Below, one piece after another: positions 1-7,308 of a stretch of DNA of 7,313 bases. The position numbers and the translations under genes are program-made. The DNA is from Actinomycetales bacterium (lineage in GTDB: Bacteria > Actinomycetota > Actinomycetes > Actinomycetales > Dermatophilaceae): assembly GCA_016710645.1 (NCBI GenBank), contig JADJVI010000023.1, forward strand, positions 1 through 7,313. Reading direction: 5' to 3'. The stretch's first letter is position 1; each line of letters starts with the position of its first letter. The notes beneath the pieces are model-generated. The model saw only the letters and a list, made by a program, of their open reading frames with translations. It did not search any database and was not told the origin of the DNA.

Positions 1-1895
1 GTCCAAGGGCGGGATGAGCAGCAGAGGTTCGGGGCCGAGGGCGAGGTAGGTGTCTCCGCCGCGAATCTCAATATCGTTGATGGTGAGGGTGGCGAGCTTC
101 GCGGCAGGTTGGGCATAGAGCAAGATCAGGCAGGCTGCGGCACGATCCTCGATGCTGCCACTGTCGGGTTCATGCAGGAGGCGGCGGGCCAGGGCGATCT
201 GGTCGTCGGGGTCGACCTCGTGATCGGGGTCCTTGCGAGGAACAGGCTCAGGTAACCGGGTCAGGGCAAGGTAGCCGCCTCGTTTGAGCCAGTGGATGAA
301 GCCGAGGCGTCGGCTGCGATCAGTGGTGATCCAGGCATCGAGGCAGGCTTGCGGGCAGTCGTCCAGGTCGTGCCCGCTTGCGGTGAGGTGATCGACGAAC
401 GCGTGGGCGGTGTCGATGTCGGCTCGGCAGCGTGCCGCGACGTTGGGGGCGATCCGCTGGTGTCGGTCGGTTTTGACGCGGCCGCAGACATGCCAGCGGG
501 CATAGCGAGTGAGCACGCTGCGCAGCTCGGGGTCAGTCACTTCGTCTGCGGCTGTGGCGGCGTAGCGGTACAACCGGGCGGCATTCTCATCGCGTGGAGG
601 CAGCGCCCCGGCGGCGACGAGCATGGCGCGAAGGTAGTTGACCGAGAACACCTGCGGTTGCGCGTCGAGGGCCTCGTGTCTGAGTTCGATCCTCCCCTGG
701 GCGATGTCGGTCAGCAGCCGCATGCTGGCGAGGCTGTGCCAGTTGTTCAGCAGTGACCGAGGACGCTCGAGTTCGGTCAGCGCATCACGGACGGGAATGA
801 GCTCGGGGCGGATGCTCCCGTCGGGGCCGGTGAGCGCGGTGTCGATCAGCCCGGCGGCTTGGCAAGCGAAGCAGCGCGGTGAACCGTGGTTCGTGGCGCG
901 ACGACCGAGGGCCTGCTGACCGCAGATCGAGCAGTCGATCACAGGTGCTTGGTAGCAGGTCGGGCAGACGTCCGGCGTCGTGTCGGTGGCCCGCAGCGCG
1001 ACTCGTTTGAGCCGTCCGCAAAGGCCGCAGGGCCTCTTGGGATGCCGGTAGCAGCGTGCGCAGAGGTTCTGTGAGCCATCACGTCTGCCGCCAGCTCTGG
1101 CCGCCAATGGTCCGATGGCTCGGCACTCGTCGCACGCGTCCTCGGCGGTGCGCGTCCGGGTGTAACAGGTGCCGCAGAGCGCGTCGCCAGCTTCGGTCCG
1201 AGCGTTGACCCGGCGCGTCTTGCCACAACCGGAGCAGACCTCACACCTTCCTCGTTCGGCTCGGCATCCGCGGCAGTAGCCCAGGCCGTCGTCACGGGAA
1301 CGTGTGAGTACGCGCATCCGTCCGCAACCAGCGCAGACTTCCTGGGGACGATGGCGCTGATGGCAGCATTCGCAGACTGGGCTGTGCCCGATAGTGACAT
1401 TGATGCGCTGGCCTTCGCGTCCGCATTCGCTGCAGGTCGCGACCCGCAGTCGGCTGTAGCAACTCGTGCAGATGCGTTCGCCGTCACCGTGGAGTGGAAC
1501 AGTGTGCGAGGCCGTGAACACAGGGCGCACGAGGGTGAGACGAGCCCGGTCACACCGGCGGTGATCGCGGCGTAGAGGAACTCGCCGACGACCTTGCGCA
1601 TCCGCGACCCGCCAGCGGTGAGCACGCCCGGATCAGCGCTGAGGTGCTTGGTCAATTGCGACCGGGAACTTGGCGCGGATGCGACTTCGGCCAGCAGTTC
1701 CTCGACCAGGCCGTCGGTGACGCTGGGATCAACAGTGCGCAGCAGGGCAAGGATCGTCGCTTGCTGGCTTTCACGTTTCATGGCTTGGCGGGTCGCGGCG
1801 AGACGCTTGTCACCGCAACGACAACGCGGCCCGCTGACGTTGGAGCGCTGGATCGGCAGATCGCAGTCCAGGCACGACCTGCGCGAAGCGGTCAG
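1..1895 (-). CDS. Zinc-ribbon-array protein with tyrosine-recombinase-like C-terminus (partial, one frameshift)
   Basis: This large protein continues beyond position 1; about 630 residues lie in the window. The N-terminal half carries consecutive paired Cys motifs: CLDC/CRC, CALC/CTSC, CSEC/CECC, CAGC/CRGC, CEVCSGC/CGTC, CDEC/CARC, CGLC/CPTC and CSIC/CFAC. This is the pattern of about eight zinc ribbons in a row. A helical region follows (about 460-300) that resembles the SAM-like core-binding domain of phage-type integrases. Near 120-60 comes LILLYAQPAAKLATLTINDI, which aligns with the start of a tyrosine-recombinase catalytic domain, but the usual first catalytic Arg appears absent. One frame change is needed near 1488-1497: CALC is read in the upstream frame and CTSC in the next, and the frame from 1494 to 1 is then fully open. 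The start is uncertain. CTG at 1895 overlaps the HTH stop and keeps the first Cys pair, while ATG at 1781 loses it. The likely role is a DNA-binding accessory or partner of the neighbouring integrase (inference). Confidence 0.72.
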
Positions 1896-2239
1896 GACTC
1901 GTCGGCGCCGCGGATCGTGGCGCGGGTCGGGCGGTTCTTGCTCCCGCTCTTCGGCGGGGTGGCCTTGCCGGTGGTGCCCGTCCTGCGGCCGCGCTGCGAG
2001 GCCGAGGCGACGTAGGGCTCGATCAGATCGCTCGGGGTGCAGCCGAAGATATCGCAGAGCGCAGCCAGGAACGCCATGTTCAACCGCTCAGGCTGGCCGA
2101 CCACGATCCGATATACCTGGGTGGAGGTCATCACCACGCCCCGGTCGGCCAGCAGCGGCACCAGATCAGTCGTGGACTGCATGCCGTGCTCGTTCATCAC
2201 CTTGCGCAGGTGCCAGTGATAGGCAACGGTCTTCGTCAT
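1892..2239 (-). CDS. Xre/Cro-type helix-turn-helix DNA-binding protein
   Basis: An intact 115-residue protein. Residues about 5-75 form a Cro/C1-type HTH domain. The part TTDLVPLLADRGVVMTSTQV supplies the first helices, followed by VYRIVVGQPERLNMAFLAAL and CDIFGCTPSDLIEPYV, the hallmark end of this domain class. The C-terminal 35 residues are a basic, Gly/Lys/Arg-rich tail that probably contacts DNA. The ATG at 2239 is preceded by a strong AAGGAGG with a 9-base spacer and lies 5 bases after the integrase stop, so translation is probably coupled. Its TGA overlaps the likely CTG start of the zinc-ribbon gene. Small HTH proteins of this type often sit beside tyrosine recombinases in actinobacterial mobile elements. 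The role, as repressor of the module or recombination accessory factor, is inferred. Confidence 0.9.
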   Translation of the reverse strand: MTKTVAYHWHLRKVMNEHGMQSTTDLVPLLADRGVVMTSTQVYRIVVGQPERLNMAFLAALCDIFGCTPSDLIEPYVASASQRGRRTGTTGKATPPKSGSKNRPTRATIRGADES

Positions 2240-2244
2240 GGCAA

Positions 2245-3363
2245 TCAGCCTCCTTGAACTGCTGTTGGTGAGATGAACGCCGCGTCCAGAGCGCGGCGCA
2301 GGGTTCGGTTGCGGTAGTCCCCGGACACGCCGGTGTAGAGGGCGGTGGTCGAGCCCCAGCGATGCCCGACCTGCTGCTGGACGAACAGCGGGTCGAAACC
2401 GTCCTCGATCAGATGCGTCACATACGAGTGCCGCAGGCAATGCGGGTGCAGCGACCGGTCCAGGCCGAGGTCATCGCGCCAGTCGGCGAAGCGATCGTCG
2501 ATGTGCTTGAGCCGGATGCGGCCCTGGCGCTCGGTCGGCCACAGGATCGTCTTGTCGGCAAGATCGAAGCGGGGCCGTACCTCGGTCACGTACTCCTCGA
2601 TCACCGGGCGCGTCCAGTCGAACACCGCCAGCACCGCCCGGCGTCTGGGCTGCGAGCCGCGCATCGCCTTGCCCCAGCGGACGTTGCAGACCCCGAACCG
2701 GCCGAACTCCCAGCCCTGCGGGTTGCGAGTGAAGTCGGGCAGGTCAAGCATCGCGGCCTCGCGGCGACGCAGCCCGAACGCATAGATCATCTTGAACAAC
2801 GTGGCGTCGCGGAACAGCGTCAGCCAGCCTTTCCGCTTGGAGGAGCGAGCCTGGTCCACCAGATCGTCGGCATAGTCGAAGAACGTCTGCAGCTCTAGGC
2901 GCGACAGCGGTCGCACGCCTGGTCGTGCCTCGTGATCGCTGACATGAATCACGGTGTTCCACTCGTGACAGACCTGCACCGGGTGCGAGTCAAACAGTTC
3001 CAGGCAGCGATCAACCCAACCGTAGCGGTGGTCGATCAGGTAGTCGCAGAACAGCGCGATCGAGTTCTGATACGCCCGAACGGTGGACACCGACAGGGGC
3101 CGCGACCCCGAGACGAGTTGAGTCGTCCATTCCTCCACGTCTGCCGGCGACCACTGCCAGGGCGGAGTCCCGCAGAAGTCGGCGAACCGTCGCACCTGCG
3201 ATGCCCTGGTCTGGATCGTCTGCACCGCGAGCATCCGCGAGGTTTGCTGCGCCGACCAGCCGGTCACCATCTCATCGAAGAACTGCTCCGCCGGCCGCAG
3301 CAGCGACACATTGCCAGACGCCGACGCCCCTGCACCGGGCACCTGATCGTCTGAGAACACCAT
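2245..3363 (-). CDS. Tyrosine recombinase / site-specific integrase
   Basis: A complete 372-residue integrase of the XerD/phage-integrase superfamily, cytoplasmic, which cuts and rejoins DNA at specific sites through a 3'-phosphotyrosine. An N-terminal arm is followed by a SAM-like core-binding domain (about 25-115) and the catalytic domain (about 150-355). The full catalytic set is visible: Arg199 in FGLRRREA, Lys232 in VRWGKAMRG, His308 and Arg311 in HPHCLRHS, His334 in VGHRWGS, and the nucleophile Tyr343 in ALYTG. No residue is missing, so it should be active. The ATG at 3363 has AAGG 7 bases upstream. Its 3' end overlaps the SD of the HTH gene, making it the first gene of a three-gene unit. 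Two palindromic repeats sit directly upstream and are its most likely targets or operators. Which element it serves cannot be told from the window. Confidence 0.96.
   Translation of the reverse strand: MVFSDDQVPGAGASASGNVSLLRPAEQFFDEMVTGWSAQQTSRMLAVQTIQTRASQVRRFADFCGTPPWQWSPADVEEWTTQLVSGSRPLSVSTVRAYQNSIALFCDYLIDHRYGWVDRCLELFDSHPVQVCHEWNTVIHVSDHEARPGVRPLSRLELQTFFDYADDLVDQARSSKRKGWLTLFRDATLFKMIYAFGLRRREAAMLDLPDFTRNPQGWEFGRFGVCNVRWGKAMRGSQPRRRAVLAVFDWTRPVIEEYVTEVRPRFDLADKTILWPTERQGRIRLKHIDDRFADWRDDLGLDRSLHPHCLRHSYVTHLIEDGFDPLFVQQQVGHRWGSTTALYTGVSGDYRNRTLRRALDAAFISPTAVQGG
2249..2255 (-). promoter_or_regulatory. Strong ribosome binding site of the HTH gene
   Basis: On the minus strand AAGGAGG lies 9 bases before the ATG at 2239, inside the last codons of the integrase (its TGA is at 2247-2245). 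This decides the HTH start and suggests that ribosomes finishing the integrase re-initiate here. The longer open frame that begins at 2440 overlaps the integrase and has no support. Confidence 0.85.
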
Positions 3364-3371
3364 GTCACGAC

Positions 3372-3408
3372 CTTACATTAAATGTAAGAATCATGCATCA
3401 AATGTAAG
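3372..3408. repeat. Site A: 37-bp imperfect palindrome before the integrase
   Basis: The site starts with a perfect 17-base palindrome, CTTACATTAAATGTAAG (3372-3388), and ends with AAATGTAAG (3400-3408). Folded around the centre at 3390 (GAATC, 3388-3392), the 18-base arms match at 14 positions. It matches site B at 28 of 37 bases with the same GAATC centre and the same CTTACAT and ATGTAA ends. It overlaps the integrase SD (AAGG, 3371-3374) and lies 9 bases from its start codon, so a protein bound here could block integrase expression. It is a candidate recombinase core or operator (inference). Confidence 0.8.
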
Positions 3409-3491
3409 ATCATCAGCGAAACGCCTGGTCAGGTGGGGTGTCCCTACTAGGTTGGAGACGACCGCGATCCCGCAGAACTCCGAGAATTCGG

Positions 3492-3528
3492 CTTACATCT
3501 AAGGTACGAATCGTACATTAGATGTAAC
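3492..3528. repeat. Site B: 37-bp near-perfect palindrome after the hydrolase gene
   Basis: Bases 3493-3527 form a 35-bp palindrome with 17-base arms, one mismatch and a single central base. The outer arms are TTACATCTAA and TTAGATGTAA and the inner part is GTACGAATCGTAC, itself a perfect palindrome. Its centre at 3510 lies exactly 120 bp from the centre of site A. It starts 8 bases beyond the hydrolase stop codon. No T-run follows it on either strand, so it is not a standard intrinsic terminator. Two-fold symmetric arms around a short centre fit a tyrosine-recombinase core site or a dimeric repressor operator. Confidence 0.85.
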
Positions 3529-3536
3529 ATCGGACC

Positions 3537-5131
3537 TTATGCTTTGACTGTGACGTGGAGGTGGTCGTAGTGGCCTCCGGTGATGGAGGCGGGATCGTGC
3601 ATGCCGCCGCCGTTGTAGGGTCGCCAGCCCTCGACGTCGCGGGCGAGGGACCAGATTTTCCTTGCCAGATCAGGTATTCGATGCCGAGCACGTCGGCGTT
3701 GTCTTTCATCCAGTTGGTGACCTTCCAGCCGGCGTCGAGTTGTGCTGGGGTGGGTCGCTGGCTGATCCGGTTGCCGAAGGTGATGTCGCACGCCCTGCCG
3801 AGCGGATGCTCCGACTTGGTTCGGGGCGCGGCGAGTAGCAGCCCAGCCGGTGTCGGGGAACGCGGCGGGGTCTGCTGGTAGAGGTGGAGCAAGCGGGCGG
3901 TGATCTTGCCCGAGCTGGTGGGATCGTCGATGAGCCGATCGGGATCTCCATCGACACCGGTCGGCGCGCCCGCGGCGCTGTTGTTGCAGGCGGCGGGTGA
4001 TCCGCTGGTCGCCGTCGGCAGGTTCGCAGCCCGTGCTCGTTGAGCCAGGCGGCGGCGTCGATTGCCTCACCGTTCGTGCCGCCGGGCCGGACCTCGAAGT
4101 GCAGATGTGCGCCGGTGCTCATGCCCGAGGAGCCGACATCGCCGATGTGCTGCCCGGCTGTCACGCGGTCTCCGGCGTGGATGCCGCTCTGCCACATGTG
4201 CGCGTACGCGGTCGCGATGGTCTTGCCGTCGATGGTGTGCTCGATGACGATGAGGCCGCCGTACCCGCCGGAGAACTCCGCGACGGTGACGGTGCCGTCC
4301 GCGGCGGCGAGGATCGGCGTGCCGTCGGGTGCTGCGGAAGTCGGTGCCGGTGTGCATCTTCCCGTTCGCCGGTGATCGGGTGCACGCGCATCCCGAACGG
4401 CGAGGTCGCCACCCAGGTCCCCTCCGGGAGCGGAAACACCACCCGCGACGACAGACGACCCGGACCACCCACACCACCAGCGGTACTGCCTCCGCTGGTG
4501 AGGGCGGCGAGGATGCTGTCGGCGACGGGCGCGTAGTTGCGGTAGCGGTCGGGGTAGGCGGACACTTCGACGGCTGGGCGGCTTCGCCGGCGTCCATCTG
4601 TTGCCAGCCGGGGATGTCGAGCAGGCCACGTGGCGAGGTAGTTCGGGCCGGTCGGCCCGCCGAAGAACGCTCGCGCCTGGTAGGTGGGTCCATGAGTTCA
4701 GCGACCGAGCCCCACCCGGACCGCGGGCGCATCTGGAACAGGCCAAGTGAGTCGTGGTCGCCGCCGTTGCCGTCGTTGGGGTAGTTCGCCGACTCGGGGT
4801 AGGTGCCGGTGTTGGTGAGCATCCGCAGCGTGGATTCGGTGAGTGCGGCCATCAGCGCGATCTTGATTCCTGGTCTGCCCATGTCGGTGATGCCGTTGCC
4901 GACGGAGATGATCGTGGCCGCGTGCCTGAGCTGCTGACGGTTCAGAGTGAAGGTCTCGCCGTTCGCGGTGGTCACGGTGAGCGAGTCCGGGATCAGTCCG
5001 AGGTTCACAGTCCCGGTAGGCGTGGCGCAGTAGGCGGCAGCGGGGTTCATCAGCACCCCGACGCCGAGGAGTGCTGCGGCGGGGCGAAGAACAGCAGCGC
5101 CAGGGCTGCGATGGCGGCTTTTGCGGAACAC
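3537..5131 (-). pseudogene. Secreted multi-domain peptidoglycan hydrolase (transglycosylase-like + M23 + M15-like), frameshifted
   Basis: About 531 residues if frames are joined. GTG at 5131 opens an N-terminal signal peptide (hydrophobic to about residue 30, then NPAAAYCATP). A lysozyme/lytic-transglycosylase-like domain follows, with candidate catalytic Glu99 in MAALTESTLRM and DSLGLFQMRP at 127-136. An M23 endopeptidase domain has its zinc motifs HTGTDF (near 4350), AYAHM and HLHFEV (near 4105). A Pro/Ala linker leads to a C-terminal M15/VanY-like domain with SEHPLGRACD (near 3810), EYLIWQG and HYDHLHVTVKA before the TAA at 3539-3537. Such enzymes open the cell wall locally for conjugation machinery, working outside the membrane. 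Reading the full protein needs about ten +/-1 shifts, near 4686, 4637, 4573, 4362, 4330, 4025, 3868, 3841, 3822 and 3660. Most are single missing bases, and no active-site residue is lost. As written it is broken, and sequencing error is a serious alternative to real decay. Confidence 0.85.
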
Positions 5132-5143
5132 GACACCACCCCG

Positions 5144-5835
5144 TCAGCGCAGCGGGTTTGTCGAGCTGCGACAGCCGCAGCAGATGGCACGTCGGATAGG
5201 TCGGTGCGCAGACGACGAACACGGTGAAAGCGACCTGATGCTCGCTGGTCACCGGTTGGCCGTTCCAGACCCCGGCACGGTGACGAGTGCCCTCGATCGT
5301 GACGGCCGTCGTGCCTGCCGCGAGCTGCCCCGGCTGTGCCTGCGCTACCGCGTCGGCCCAGGCGTCGGGGACGTACGCGACCTCGATGGTGAGCCGCTGG
5401 CGGGTAGCGTACTGCGCAGCTCGATCCAGGCGTCGCGGGTCGGCAGGTACGTCGCTACGTCGGAGGCCAGACCGGCTTGCTCTTCCCCGCTGGGGTCACC
5501 GACCGTGAGGATCGCCGAGGTGTAGTCCAGCGGCCACAGACCCGAGGCCGTGTCCCAGGCGAACAGCGTGGACGCGACGCCCCGAGCGAAGGTCTCGGGA
5601 TTGGCGAACGCGGAACCGCTGGAATTTGCGGTGGCCGGGGCGTGCGCGGGGCCATCGTCGGCGGTGCCGTCGTGGTTGGGCCGGGCTCGGGTCAGGATCG
5701 GGGCTGGTGCTGCTGCCGGGGCCGGTGAGGAGTTCCGTAGACGCCGACGCCGGCCAGGAGCAGCAGGACGATGCCGGCGGTGATGAGGGCGACGAGTCGG
5801 CGGCGGTTCCAGGGATCGGTGGGTGCAGGGCTCAT
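5144..5835 (-). pseudogene. Single-pass membrane protein, VirB8/TcpC-like conjugation component (frameshifted)
   Basis: About 230 residues. ATG at 5835 starts a short basic cytoplasmic tail (MSPAPTDPWNRRR) and one membrane helix (LVALITAGIVLLLLAGVGVY, residues 14-33). A Pro/Ser/Gly-rich linker follows, then an extracytoplasmic domain with FANPETFARGVASTLFAWDT, TIEVAYVPDAWADAV and EHQVAFTVFVVCAPTYPTCH. The topology of short tail, single helix and a mixed alpha/beta domain of about 150 residues is that of VirB8/TcpC-type transfer proteins; the assignment is by topology and context, not by a diagnostic motif. A Cys pair (CAPTYPTC) near the C-terminus could form a disulfide. Frame changes are needed near 5700 (in the linker), 5422 and 5157, the last giving a natural end at LDKPLR with TGA 5146-5144. 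The hydrolase starts 12 bases later, so the two are probably co-transcribed and act together at the envelope. Confidence 0.68.
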
Positions 5836-5871
5836 GCCGAGCAGGTGCGCACCCGGCACCTGCGCCTGCGG

Positions 5872-6869
5872 TCAGAGCGCGCGGAGTCGGGGCCGATCCG
5901 CCGTGCCTTCGCGGGCGGCTCGGAGGGCGTCGGCGAATCGGACGGTGCCGTCGGTGGTGGCGAGGAAGTTCTCGAACTGCTCGTCGGTCAGCTCGGATGC
6001 GAGGTGTCGGCGTCGTAATGGGCCCACCAGTCGGCCAGTTCTCCCCAGGTCTGGACGAATGCCCGGACTGGGTAGCGGACTGGCGTTGCCCGTCGTCGGT
6101 GACGAGCGGCAATGGACGGGGTGGGGTGCGCTTGCCCTTCTTGATCGACTTTGCGTGGGCTACGGCTGCTTCGGCGCGGGCGTAGTTCGGCTTCCGCGCC
6201 GCCCCGCTCGGTGGTGTCGGCTTCGCGGATCGTTTGGTAGATCGGATGCACCGGGTCACCGGCCTCGATCCTTTCCAGTCCGACGGCGGCCTCGGCGCGC
6301 AACGTCTCGGGCTGAGCGGGGTTGTTGGCGGTGTCTTCGAGGTAGCCGATCTCTTCTCCAGTGTCGTGTGCGAGGCACCGCCGGGAATCATCGCGGCCGC
6401 TTGCCCTCGCGCATCGCCGAGTAGCTCGACGGTCCCGCAAATTTTGCGGGACCGTCGTTTCCCGGCTGGTTTTCGCTGCTGAACTGGTGGCGCGCTTGCG
6501 GCGGGCGGCGTCTTCGGCCATGACTTCCTTGATCTCGCGGTAGAGACAGGCGGCTTCGAGCTGGTTGTAGGGCTTGTGGAGCATGTTGTCGTCCTGCTCG
6601 GCGAGGAGTTTCCCGAGCCGGTCCGACAGGCCACCGCGTACCCAGACGCTGACGGTGCGCCAGCCGAGCATCTTGATCGCGGTCAGGCGTCGTGCCCCAC
6701 ACACGAGCACTCCGTCGATGGTGATCGTGAGAGGTTGCAGCAGGCCGTCGCGGTCGATGGATGCCGCGAGGGCGTCGATGTCGCCGAGATCGGCGCGGTG
6801 CCGTGTGCCGACGAGGATCGAATCGACGGTGCGGTCGAGCTGGATGCTGCCGACCTGTGGCTCGGTCAC
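5872..6869 (-). pseudogene. ParB N-domain (ParB/Srx fold) protein, frameshifted
   Basis: About 332 residues when frames are joined. Residues 10-125 form a ParB-type N-terminal nuclease/CTPase-like domain: DIDALAASIDRDGLLQPLTI (box I), CGARRLTAIKMLGW in place of the GERR box, and EQDDNMLHKPYNQLEAACLY. The helical part that follows (FSSENQPGNDGPAKF, then ARGQAAAMIPGGASHTTLEK and IGYLEDTANNP) resembles the central DNA-binding region. The C-terminus has a basic KSIKKGKR stretch and an acidic end, ELTDEQFENFLATTDGTVRF. GTG at 6869 is the only possible start, because the preceding gene's TGA (6878-6876) lies in the same frame; GGTGAG precedes it. Six frame changes are needed, near 6485, 6425, 6352, 6200, 6088 and 6002. 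The true stop is TGA 5874-5872. It may act in partition or regulation of the mobile element. A neighbouring ParA is not in the window. Confidence 0.82.
6427..6457. repeat. 31-bp perfect palindrome inside the parB-like gene
   Basis: Two 15-base arms (CGACGGTCCCGCAAA and TTTGCGGGACCGTCG) flank one central base at 6442 and match perfectly. It is coding: the minus strand reads DGPAKFAGPS, so the peptide itself is nearly symmetric. No T-run worth the name follows, which argues against a simple terminator. It may be a binding site for the ParB-like protein itself or only a by-product of codon choice. Confidence 0.85.
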
Positions 6870-6875
6870 GACGAC

Positions 6876-7308
6876 TCACCGCCCCACCGCCCGGAGCAGC
6901 CAGTGCGAGCGCAGGATCAGATCGTCGTCCCGGAGCAGCAGGTCGAGGTGGCCGCCGCCGAGCAGCAGCCGGGAGCAGGACACCTCGACCGCTGCTGGTG
7001 GCCCGTAGGCCGGGTGGGGGTTCCCGAGTAGCGCTTTCAGGAGGGCGGACCAGGAGCGGCGCGGCAGGTCGAGCAGTGCCCGCGCGTGCCGGTCGCGGCG
7101 CAGCGCCTCGTAGGTGACTGTCGGGTTCCGGCCTTCATCAACGCGCGCCGCAGACGTGCTCGACAGCGGCCCCCGCCGTGTCGGTCAGGCCAGTGGACTG
7201 CAGGCACAGCATCGCGATGGCGTCCTCGGCCGCCGATCCGGCGGAGATGCACGCCTGCGCTGACCCGAGTCCGTCGCGCGGCTCCGGTTCGAGATCGCTG
7301 GGACGCAT
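6876..7308 (-). CDS. Hypothetical protein, probably frameshifted
   Basis: I do not recognise this gene. From ATG at 7308 a 56-residue frame (MRPSDLEPEPRDGLGSAQAC to VEHVCGAR) stops at 7140-7138. A second open frame then runs to TGA 6878-6876 and includes NPTVTYEALRRDRHARALLD, PRRSWSALLKALLGNPHPAY and LDLLLRDDDLILRSHWLLRA. The second frame has no ATG, GTG or TTG before its middle, so it is better read as the continuation of the first after one or two indels near 7140-7125. The joined protein would be about 143 residues with a helical N-terminal half (Ala-rich, two Cys). Its stop is 6 bases before the ParB-like start, so it probably belongs to the same operon. The alternative is two small overlapping genes. 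Confidence 0.5.

Larger units (their letters stand above)
3364..3536. promoter_or_regulatory. Intergenic control/recombination region between hydrolase and integrase
   Basis: This 173-base gap is the only sizeable non-coding stretch. It must hold the promoter of the integrase unit, read on the minus strand. It contains two 37-bp near-palindromes (3372-3408 and 3492-3528) separated by an 83-base GC-richer spacer. Two short perfect inverted repeats lie in the spacer, CCTGGTCAGG at 3424-3433 and CCTACTAGG at 3443-3451. AAGG at 3371-3374 serves as the integrase SD. A TTGATG-like -35 with an AATGTA-like -10 inside site A is possible but weak, so I do not call a promoter position. The region is markedly more AT-rich than its surroundings at the two sites. 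Confidence 0.6.

Noticed and set aside
292..756. A 154-residue plus-strand open frame
   Set aside because: Antisense to the continuous Cys-rich gene and without recognisable motifs.
1594..2271. A 225-residue plus-strand open frame
   Set aside because: It is Arg/Ser-rich, lacks any family motif, and lies opposite the well-supported HTH and zinc-ribbon genes.
3493..3527. Palindrome after the hydrolase stop as an intrinsic terminator
   Set aside because: The stem is AT-rich and no T-run follows on either strand. The related site A upstream of the integrase points to a binding or recombination site.
5020..5035. Lipobox (lipoprotein attachment) in the hydrolase signal peptide (AAAYC)
   Set aside because: The residue before Cys is Tyr, not Gly, Ala or Ser, so ordinary signal peptidase cleavage after AxA is more likely.
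5345..6634. A 429-residue minus-strand open frame starting at 6634
   Set aside because: It is a chimera that runs through out-of-frame parts of the ParB-like and membrane-protein genes. Only short pieces of it match those proteins.
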